Shown: in pieces, positions 1 to 4,679 of the stretch
Position numbering within the stretch: the first letter of the stretch is position 1
How the letters are laid out: each line of letters starts with the position of its first letter
Notes under the pieces: model-generated
What the model was told of the DNA's origin: nothing
What the model saw: the letters and a program-made list of their open reading frames with translations, nothing else
The model's database searches: none
DNA from: Anaerolineales bacterium
GTDB taxonomy: Bacteria > Chloroflexota > Anaerolineae > Anaerolineales > UBA11858
Assembly (NCBI GenBank): GCA_015485245.1
Contig: WFTY01000291.1
Span: 1 to 5,947 of the forward strand
Length of the DNA: 5,947 nucleotides
Reading direction: 5' to 3'
Program-made: the position numbers and the translations under genes

Positions 1-424
1 CGTTCAGGCTCCCAGCGAGCTGATCGGCGCGGTCGGCCAGGCCGATGAATTCCAGTGCTTCCAGGGCAATCTCGGTGGCCTCGCGCAGGCCGCGGTTGTG
101 TTGTCCAAAGCAGGCGCCTACCGTCACGTTTTCCAGCACGCTCAACTCGTTGAGCGGTTTGACGATTTGGTGCGTGCGCGCCATGCCCATGTGCGCCATC
201 TCGTAGGTTTTCGCGCCGGTGACCTCTTTGCCGCGGAAGAACACTCTTCCGCTGTCGGGGGTGTAGACTCCGCTGATTACGTTGAAGAGGGTGGTCTTTC
301 CCGCACCGTTTGGGCCGATCAGGCCGAGGATCTGGCCTTCGGCCAGGTCGAAGGTGATGTCGGAGAGGGCAGTCAGGCCGCCAAAGGTTTTGACGACGCC
401 CTCCACCTGCAACAGCATGGTCAT
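1..424 (-). CDS. livG: LivG-type ABC transporter ATP-binding protein (N-terminal part, cut by window edge)
   Basis: This is one of the two ATPase subunits that power a HAAT-family importer from the cytoplasmic face. The 141 visible residues start MTMLLQVEGVVKTFGGL, carry a Walker A motif GPNGAGKTT at residues 37-45, and have a Q-loop region ARTHQIVKPL with Gln86. This is the LivG form, although LivG proteins more often have ARTFQ here. The ABC signature, Walker B and switch His lie beyond the window edge, so completeness cannot be judged. The ATG at 424 is chosen because a GGAGG at 437-433 sits 8 nt upstream. A second in-frame ATG at 418 would be 14 nt away. The start overlaps the livM stop by ATGA, which indicates coupled translation. 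A livF partner would be expected next. The family is certain, but the transported substrate cannot be read from this subunit. Confidence 0.95.
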   Translation of the reverse strand, partial: MTMLLQVEGVVKTFGGLTALSDITFDLAEGQILGLIGPNGAGKTTLFNVISGVYTPDSGRVFFRGKEVTGAKTYEMAHMGMARTHQIVKPLNELSVLENVTVGACFGQHNRGLREATEIALEALEFIGLADRADQLAGSLN

Positions 425-1392
425 TGCAATACCCTCCGTGTTTTCGGGAAGCGGTGACGCAGCCAGCCGATGGCGCCGGCAGGGATGAACAGCACGATTA
501 CCAGCAGCAGCATCCCGGTCACGGTCAACTGGATGTTCTTGAAGAAGCGATTGGTGAGCAGAAAGCCGCGCGCCCACTGGAAGCCCAGGCCGCCTACCAC
601 CGGGCCGATGACGGTGCCGTATCCGCCCAGCATAATCATCACGATGGCCTCAATGGATGCGGCCAGCGGGAAGGCGTCGTGCGGTTCTACGCTGCCGTTC
701 TTGAAGAAAAACAACGCCCCCAGGATTCCAGGGAAGATCGCCGAGAGCACGAAGGCCCAGGTTTTGGCTGCGGGCGCCACCACGCCCATCACCTCCGCCG
801 CATCCTCATCTTCGCGGATGGCCAGCAGTCCTAACCCGAATTTGGAGACGCGCACCCGGTGCGAGACGATGACCACGATCAGCGTGAGCAATACCATCAG
901 ATAAAAGGCCATTTGCAAGGCCTGCATCGCGCCACCGTATTGCTGGTATACCTTGAAGTTCATCGTCAAACCGATGGGGCCGCCGAAGGGTTGGAAGTTG
1001 TTGATAAACGCGCGCACTGCTTCGTTGACGCCGATGGTGGCCAGGGCGAAGTACGCCCCGCGTAGCTGCAAGATGGCTTTCCCCAGCAAAAATGCCAGCA
1101 GGCCGGAGGCCAGCCCGCCGACCAGCATGGCGGGGACGAGCGGCCAGTTTTGCACAGCCACCAGGTAGAATCCCACGTATCCGCCCAGGCCAAAGAACAC
1201 GATGTGTCCAAAGCTGACGTAGCCGGTGTAGCCCAGCAGGATGTTCAGGCTGGCGGCCAGGGTGATGGCCTTCAGGATGGTGAAGGCCGACTCGCGGTCG
1301 GATGCCTGGCTGGTGACCAGGGGCCAGGCTGCGATAAGGAGCACCAGGAGTATGGGCAGCAACAGGCCAAGTGAGGATTGCAGTCGTTTCAT
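421..1392 (-). CDS. livM: LivM-type branched-chain amino acid/amide ABC transporter permease
   Basis: This is an inner-membrane permease of 323 residues, a usual LivM length, forming half of the translocation pore with LivH. A hydrophobic segment follows a short basic start (about residues 8-28). The family motif GYTGYVSFGHIVFFGLGGY spans 54-72 and RGAYFALATIG spans 111-121. The cytoplasmic coupling loop reads GLLAIREDEDAAEVMGV at 188-204; it contacts the ATPases in this family. MLGGYGTVIGPVVGG is at 254-268 and FIPAGAIG near the C-terminus at 302-309. The ATG at 1392 has GGAG at 1403-1400, 7 nt upstream, and overlaps the livH TGA as ATGA. Its own stop overlaps the livG start in the same way, so livH, livM and livG are one cotranscribed, translationally coupled set. 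No truncation or frameshift is seen. Confidence 0.96.
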   Translation of the reverse strand: MKRLQSSLGLLLPILLVLLIAAWPLVTSQASDRESAFTILKAITLAASLNILLGYTGYVSFGHIVFFGLGGYVGFYLVAVQNWPLVPAMLVGGLASGLLAFLLGKAILQLRGAYFALATIGVNEAVRAFINNFQPFGGPIGLTMNFKVYQQYGGAMQALQMAFYLMVLLTLIVVIVSHRVRVSKFGLGLLAIREDEDAAEVMGVVAPAAKTWAFVLSAIFPGILGALFFFKNGSVEPHDAFPLAASIEAIVMIMLGGYGTVIGPVVGGLGFQWARGFLLTNRFFKNIQLTVTGMLLLVIVLFIPAGAIGWLRHRFPKTRRVLQ

Positions 1393-2246
1393 TGTTTCGC
1401 TCCAAACAGGCCGCTGGGTCGCAGTCGCAGGATGACGACGAACAGCACGAATTCCACAACGGGCACCCAGGTGGTGGGCATCATCACCGGGATCAGGCCT
1501 TCCAGCACGCCCAGGATCAGGCCGCCGAAAAGCGCACCCACAGGGTTGCCCAACCCGCCCAAAACTACGATGACGAAACTCTTTAACTCGTATACGCCAC
1601 CGGAAAGGATGGTGAAGGGGAAAAAAGTGGAGATCAGCCCGCCGGAGAAAGCGGCCAGCAGCGTGCCGATGCCGAAGCTTAACGCCAGGATTTTTGTGGA
1701 TGGTACGCCCATCAGCTCCGCTGCAGAGCGGTTGTTTGCCACAGCGCGGATGTATCTTCCCGGTCGTGTGCGTTGCAGGAACAGGTACAACCCCCCTGTG
1801 GCAAGCAGCGCGGCCAGGGCGGCGACCACGCGCGTCCAGAGCAGGGTGATCGGCCCGATCGAGCTGGTTCCCAGGGTGAATTCTATGTTGCGCGGCGAGG
1901 TGGTGAAGTAAGCCGTGCCCAGGCCGATGATCACCATATTGATGGCATAGGTCGCCAGCAGCGTGGAGAGGTGAGGCGCATCAATCACGCGATGTACCGC
2001 GATGGCGTAGATCACGATGCCCAGCAGCAACCCCAGTGCGGCGACCACGATCACCGCCAGGTAGGGATGCAGTCCCAGCGCGGCAGCCAGCAGGTAGACG
2101 CCGAACATCCCCAGCGCGATCACCGGGCCGTGAGAGAGGTTGATCACGTCCATCACGCCCCAGATCAGCGTCATGCCCATCGCCGCCACGCCGTACACGA
2201 ACCCCAACAGCAATCCATCGGTGAGCGAGGCGAGTACAAAATCCAT
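1389..2246 (-). CDS. livH: LivH-type branched-chain amino acid/amide ABC transporter permease
   Basis: This is an inner-membrane permease of 285 residues, the typical LivH size, and the partner of LivM in the importer pore. The N-terminal family motif GFVYGVAAMGMTLIWGV is at residues 15-31, followed by MDVINLSHG (32-40). The cytoplasmic coupling loop GRYIRAVANNRSAAELMGV is at 163-181, VVLGGLGNPVGALFGG at 227-242, and the C-terminal signature LRPSGLFG at 275-282. Several hydrophobic stretches fit a protein with about eight membrane spans. The ATG at 2246 has a good AAGGAG at 2258-2253, 6 nt upstream, so it does not depend on the binding-protein gene for ribosome entry. The gap to that gene holds a stem-loop; the next gene downstream overlaps by 4 bp. 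LivH paralogues in urea (UrtB) and amide systems look similar, so the substrate is open. Confidence 0.96.
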   Translation of the reverse strand: MDFVLASLTDGLLLGFVYGVAAMGMTLIWGVMDVINLSHGPVIALGMFGVYLLAAALGLHPYLAVIVVAALGLLLGIVIYAIAVHRVIDAPHLSTLLATYAINMVIIGLGTAYFTTSPRNIEFTLGTSSIGPITLLWTRVVAALAALLATGGLYLFLQRTRPGRYIRAVANNRSAAELMGVPSTKILALSFGIGTLLAAFSGGLISTFFPFTILSGGVYELKSFVIVVLGGLGNPVGALFGGLILGVLEGLIPVMMPTTWVPVVEFVLFVVILRLRPSGLFGAKQ

Positions 2247-2252
2247 TAAACG

Positions 2253-2258
2253 CTCCTT
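2253..2258 (-). promoter_or_regulatory. Shine-Dalgarno site of livH
   Basis: AAGGAG lies 6 nt before the livH ATG at 2246. It is placed after the inverted repeat at 2269-2305, so the ribosome can load on livH even if upstream RNA is folded or processed. It also supports the chosen start. Confidence 0.8.
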
Positions 2259-2268
2259 GTCAGAGATG

Positions 2269-2305
2269 CAGGACTTCCCGCGGGGGAACCCTTTGGGAAG
2301 TCCTG
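2269..2305 (-). repeat. Inverted repeat (stem-loop) between the binding-protein gene and livH
   Basis: A perfect 11-bp inverted repeat pairs CAGGACTTCCC (2269-2279) with GGGAAGTCCTG (2295-2305) around a 15-nt loop. It lies 25 nt past the stop of the binding-protein gene and 10 nt before the livH ribosome site. No U-run follows on the minus strand, so it is not a standard Rho-independent terminator. Binding proteins are usually needed in excess over the membrane subunits. A stem here could protect the 3' end of the upstream message or cause partial termination or processing; that role is inferred. It could also be one copy of a dispersed palindromic repeat, which a single window cannot show. 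Confidence 0.75.
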
Positions 2306-2330
2306 GACTACAGTTTGGTTGTTTTACGGG

Positions 2331-3623
2331 TTAGTGCAACGGGTATAGCACTTCAGCTGTGGCGCCATCTGCTGGCCAGACCACCTGCTTGGCCAGGTTG
2401 CCGTCGGCGTCCTTCTGCCACTGGATGTACACCATCGAGTGGCCGATCTGCAGGCCGTGCGCTTCGGCGGTGGTGTCGAACTTGATCTTGCCGAAGAACA
2501 GGGTCAGATCCATGGCGTCGAGGGCGGCTTTGATCTTTTCGGGGTCGGTGGAGTCGGCGTCGCGAATGGCTTTCTCGAGCACCAGCCCGGCGGCGTAGCC
2601 GCCCGCGGAGTGGTAGGAGGGTTCTTCGTCATAAGCGGCGGTGTAAGACTGCACGAATTCGTCGCCCGTCGGGCCGAAGTCCGGCGTGAAGGCGGCCAAC
2701 GGCTCCCACTGGCTGGGGCCGATCACGCCCACCGCGGCGTCGCCCAGGTCGGCGAAATCAGGCTCTGGCGGGGCCACCAGCAGCGCCAGGAATTTGATAG
2801 CGACCTCTTTCTCGTACAGTTGGCGGGCGAAGGTTGAGCCATCCTGGAAGTGCCCGCCGCCGAGCACGGCCTCGGCGCCGCTGTCGATGATCTTGTTGAT
2901 GAACGAGCCGAAGTCGGTGGTTTCAGGGTCGTAGCCCTCGAAGAGTACCACGTCGTAGCCTTGCTCCTCGGCGTAGGCTTTAGCGGCTTCCACTACGCTG
3001 GTAGAGAACTTGGAGTTCTCGTAGACAAAGGCCACTTTGCTCACCGCGGAGTCAGTCGCTTTCAGCAAGTCCACCGCGCCAGCCAGGTATCGACTGGCAG
3101 GGGTGTAAATCTGGAAGACCTGAGTGTACCCTTGCTTGTAAGTGGCGTCGGACGCTGCGCCGGTGGTGAGCATCACCTTGCCGTATTGCTCGGCGATCAC
3201 TGCGGCCGCGGCGGTTAGACCGGAGGAGTAGGGGCTGATGAGCAGGTCGGCGTTGTCCTCCGTCGCCAGACGTGTGTACAGCTCTTGGACGCGGTCTTTG
3301 TTGCTCTCATCGTCGTAGGAGACCGCGGCAAACTTGACCACCGTGCCGTCGCTCAGGGTGATGCCGCCGGCATCGTTGATCTGCTGCATCCACAGGTTGA
3401 AGCCGCGCACCTGACGGCCGGAGGATGTCTCGTATTTGCCTGTCTGAGAGGCGGTGAAGCCGATGGTCAGCGTGACTTCTTCCGCCGCGGCGGGCATCTC
3501 TTCCGCGGGGGCCTGCTCTTCGGCCGGGGCTGCTTCTTCGGCAGCCGGCGCGGGTTTGCAGGCAGCCAGGGCGAGCATCGCCGCCAGGAGCAGCAGAATC
3601 ATCAGATAAACTTTGCGCTTCAT
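2331..3623 (-). CDS. HAAT-family ABC transporter substrate-binding lipoprotein (branched-chain amino acid/amide type)
   Basis: This extracytoplasmic lipoprotein of 430 residues binds substrate and delivers it to the LivH/LivM permeases. Residues 1-21 form a lipoprotein signal (MKRK, then a Leu-rich core) ending in the lipobox LAAC, so Cys22 is the likely lipidated residue. A linker rich in Ala, Glu and Pro (about 23-48) tethers it to the membrane. The type I periplasmic-binding fold (Peripla_BP_6 type) follows: VTLTIGFTASQTGKY near 50-64, a ligand-pocket-like LISPYSSGLTAAAA at 128-141, TTGAAS at 153-158, VAFVYENSKF at 197-206 and YHSAGGYAAG at 337-346. The ATG at 3623 is preferred over the in-frame ATG at 3641, because TAGGAGG at 3636-3630 lies 6 nt before it and inside the longer reading. 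It heads the livH-livM-livG set. The pocket does not reveal the ligand: leucine-type amino acids, short amides and urea are all handled by this family. Confidence 0.93.
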   Translation of the reverse strand: MKRKVYLMILLLLAAMLALAACKPAPAAEEAAPAEEQAPAEEMPAAAEEVTLTIGFTASQTGKYETSSGRQVRGFNLWMQQINDAGGITLSDGTVVKFAAVSYDDESNKDRVQELYTRLATEDNADLLISPYSSGLTAAAAVIAEQYGKVMLTTGAASDATYKQGYTQVFQIYTPASRYLAGAVDLLKATDSAVSKVAFVYENSKFSTSVVEAAKAYAEEQGYDVVLFEGYDPETTDFGSFINKIIDSGAEAVLGGGHFQDGSTFARQLYEKEVAIKFLALLVAPPEPDFADLGDAAVGVIGPSQWEPLAAFTPDFGPTGDEFVQSYTAAYDEEPSYHSAGGYAAGLVLEKAIRDADSTDPEKIKAALDAMDLTLFFGKIKFDTTAEAHGLQIGHSMVYIQWQKDADGNLAKQVVWPADGATAEVLYPLH

Positions 3624-3700
3624 TATGGTCCTCCTAAACAAGATGTTTTTTTGGGATGAAAAGATGAGAATGGGACGCTAGATGCGAACAGGGTGCGCAA
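3623..3700 (-). CDS. Possible 25-residue leader ORF overlapping the binding-protein start (TAATG)
   Basis: This is a weak candidate. A TTG at 3700-3698 opens 25 codons ending in TAA at 3625-3623, which shares one base with the ATG of the binding-protein gene (TAATG), an arrangement suited to translational reinitiation. A very strong AAAGGAGGTGA lies upstream, with 11 nt between its GGAGG and the TTG, rather longer than the usual spacing. The peptide starts LRTLFASSVPFSSF and is rich in Ser, Pro and Phe, with no recognised domain. It has no obvious run of branched-chain amino acid codons as a classical attenuation peptide would. The frame stays open upstream to at least an ATG at 3802, but that ATG has no ribosome site. 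It may be chance, with the purine-rich motif serving another purpose. Confidence 0.25.
   Translation of the reverse strand: MRTLFASSVPFSSFHPKKTSCLGGP
3630..3636 (-). promoter_or_regulatory. Shine-Dalgarno site fixing the start of the binding-protein gene
   Basis: TAGGAGG is followed by a 6-nt spacer (accata) and the ATG at 3623. The longer alternative start at 3641 would place this site inside the coding sequence and would put MFRRTI ahead of the signal peptide. This decides for the shorter protein. Confidence 0.85.
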
Positions 3701-3729
3701 TGGCCGGGTCACCTCCTTTCTTGCGCACC
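3692..3729 (-). promoter_or_regulatory. Leader hairpin displaying an extended anti-16S (Shine-Dalgarno-like) sequence in its loop
   Basis: On the minus strand, GGTGCGCAA (3729-3721) pairs perfectly with TTGCGCACC (3700-3692) to form a 9-bp stem. Its 20-nt loop contains AAAGGAGGTGACCCGGCC. The plus-strand reading GGCCGGGTCACCTCCTTTCT (3702-3721) closely resembles the usual bacterial 16S rRNA 3' end, GGCTGGATCACCTCCTTTCT, differing at two positions. The transcript could therefore pair with the 16S tail far beyond a normal Shine-Dalgarno site. It lies about 70-105 nt ahead of the binding-protein ATG, which has its own good ribosome site. A ribosome standby site, a translated leader, or an RNA switch whose stem covers the TTG at 3700 are possible roles. 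All of these are inferred; the pairing and the motif are seen directly. Confidence 0.55.
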
Positions 3730-3745
3730 GGATGAAAATGATTGT

Positions 3746-3772
3746 CGCGAACGAGCGCGCCAAACATTCGCG
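3746..3772 (-). repeat. Short inverted repeat in the leader of the binding-protein gene
   Basis: CGCGAA and TTCGCG (3746-3751 and 3767-3772) form a 6-bp GC-rich stem with a 15-nt loop, 16 nt ahead of the larger 3692-3729 hairpin in transcription order. It adds to the impression of a folded 5' untranslated region. A stem this short could be chance in GC-rich DNA; it could also be an operator half-site pair. Confidence 0.3.
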
Positions 3773-3800
3773 GCTCACACAAGTTTCGTTCGTGTAACTC

Positions 3801-3829
3801 ATTGTAGGGTGAGCGCACAAAAATTGAAT
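3801..3829 (-). promoter_or_regulatory. Possible promoter for the transporter operon
   Basis: On the minus strand TACAAT (3806-3801) matches the sigma-70 -10 hexamer at 5 of 6 positions. With 17-nt spacing, the -35 position reads ATTCAA (3829-3824), a poor match; 16-nt spacing gives TTCAAT, matching 3 of 6. An AT-rich tract from about 3820 to 3860 lies upstream, consistent with an UP-like region. Position fits well: after the terminator of the preceding transcript and ahead of the transporter genes. Transcription would begin near 3794, giving a leader of about 170 nt. The weak -35 could imply an activator. Confidence 0.4.
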
Positions 3830-3860
3830 AAAAATATATCGGGATTTCTAAAAAGAGAAT

Positions 3861-3895
3861 AAAAAAGGCAGTATCACGATTAAGCATCGTGATAC
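3861..3895 (-). terminator. Rho-independent terminator of the two-component operon
   Basis: On the minus strand a perfect 10-bp stem, GTATCACGAT with ATCGTGATAC (3895-3886 and 3880-3871), encloses a 5-nt loop. It is followed after TGCC by six T residues (3866-3861) and a further T-rich stretch. It lies about 50 nt beyond the response-regulator stop. A small extra hairpin, CCACA/TGTGG (3911-3897), directly precedes it. There is no T-run on the other strand, so it acts in one direction and separates the regulator transcript from the transporter operon. Confidence 0.85.
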
Positions 3896-3945
3896 CCCAC
3901 AACTTCTGTGGCACTCGAAAAAAGTAGGTGGGAAGCGAAGAAACG

Positions 3946-4674
3946 TTAAGCGGCGTTGGGTTCGTTTTTTGCTGTTGATGGCTTGGGTGGCTCAAAGCGA
4001 TAGCCTATGCCGCGCTCGGTCAGGATGTACTGTGGTTGCGAGGGGTTGACCTCAATTTTCTGGCGCAAATGCCCCACGTAGACGCGCAGATACTCGGTTT
4101 CCTCGCCGTATTCGGGCCCCCACACGTTTTTCAGGATGGCCTGGTGGGGCAGCACCTTGCCGGCGTGCTCCATCAGATAAACCAGCAGGCTGAACTCGGT
4201 TGGCGTCAGGCTGACGGGAGCGCCGCGCACGCGCACTTCATGACGTTCCAGGTTGACGACGATATTCCCGTGGATGAGTTGCCCCTGGCGCACGGGCGTC
4301 TCGGACCAGTGCGCTCGTCGTAGCACCGCCTTCACCCGCGCCAGCAGTTCACCCACGCCGAAGGGTTTGGTCAAATAGTCATCTGCGCCCAGGTCGAAAG
4401 CGCGGATTTTGTCACGTTCCTCATCCAGCGCGGTGAGGATGATGATCGGCACGGTGGAATGCTGACGGATGCGGCGCGTGGTTTCCAATCCGTCCATGCG
4501 CGGCATCATCATGTCGAGGATGACCAGGTCAACATTTTGCGTGTTGAACACCGCCAGGGCTTCCAGGCCATTGGCTGCGGTGACTACCGAGAAGCCGCGT
4601 ACTTCCAGGTTGCGGCGGACAAAATCGCGTAACGGTTTTTCGTCGTCAACGACCAGTACCAGTGGATTGTTCAT
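3946..4674 (-). CDS. OmpR/KdpE-type response regulator
   Basis: This cytoplasmic DNA-binding response regulator has 242 residues, a usual length for the family. The receiver domain (about 4-118) has the acidic pair Asp10/Asp11, phospho-acceptor Asp54 in VILDMMMPRMDG, Thr81 in IIILTA and Lys103 in YLTKPFG. A winged-helix Trans_reg_C domain follows (about 134-229), with VSLTPTEFSLLVYLMEHAGK, VWGPEYGEETEYLRVYVGH, LRQKIE and the terminal TERGIGYRF. DKIRAFDLGADDYLTKPFG, the YLRVYVGHLRQKIE region and TERGIGYRF closely match E. coli KdpE as I recall it. No kdpFABC genes are visible and the partner kinase is not KdpD-like, so the symbol is withheld. The ATG at 4674 lies 5 nt after the kinase stop. 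Its ribosome site GAGGAAGGA falls in the kinase's last codons, suggesting coupling. Targets are unknown; the adjacent transporter operon is a guess from position. Confidence 0.95.
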   Translation of the reverse strand: MNNPLVLVVDDEKPLRDFVRRNLEVRGFSVVTAANGLEALAVFNTQNVDLVILDMMMPRMDGLETTRRIRQHSTVPIIILTALDEERDKIRAFDLGADDYLTKPFGVGELLARVKAVLRRAHWSETPVRQGQLIHGNIVVNLERHEVRVRGAPVSLTPTEFSLLVYLMEHAGKVLPHQAILKNVWGPEYGEETEYLRVYVGHLRQKIEVNPSQPQYILTERGIGYRFEPPKPSTAKNEPNAA

Positions 4675-4679
4675 CCTCG

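Larger units (their letters stand above)
3624..3945. other. Gene-poor 322-bp spacer between the response regulator and the transporter operon
   Basis: This spacer has no recognisable conserved protein gene on either strand. In minus-strand order it contains a 5-bp hairpin (3911-3897), the two-component operon terminator (3895-3861), an AT-rich tract, a possible promoter, the CGCGAA/TTCGCG repeat, the hairpin carrying the anti-16S motif, the possible leader ORF, and the binding-protein ribosome site. Open frames of 65 and 105 codons cross it but lack ribosome sites and family features. Confidence 0.7.

Noticed and set aside
1378..2249. Long plus-strand open frames opposite livH (177 and 158 codons)
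   Set aside because: These are antisense shadows of a GC-rich gene: low-complexity composition rich in Arg, Gln and His or in Pro and Ser, with no domain, while the minus-strand livH reading has full family motifs.
3702..3721. A remnant of a 16S rRNA gene 3' end on the plus strand
   Set aside because: Only about 20 nt resemble the 16S tail. The preceding bases do not continue as 16S apart from a short GGTGCG, and no spacer or tRNA follows. A Shine-Dalgarno-like motif on the minus strand explains most of the match.
3780..3798. Imperfect inverted repeat ACACGA/TTGTGT near the putative transcription start
   Set aside because: Only six pairs including one G-U, with an irregular centre; too weak to call an operator or hairpin.
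3623..3820. 65-codon minus-strand frame (with an internal ATG at 3802) ending at the binding-protein start
   Set aside because: Neither start has a ribosome site, and the ATG overlaps the probable -10 element. Only the last 25 codons, behind the strong purine-rich motif, merit consideration.
3678..3995. 105-codon minus-strand open frame across the regulator end and the spacer
   Set aside because: It overlaps the 3' end of the response regulator in another frame, runs through the terminator hairpin, and has no ribosome site or recognisable domain.
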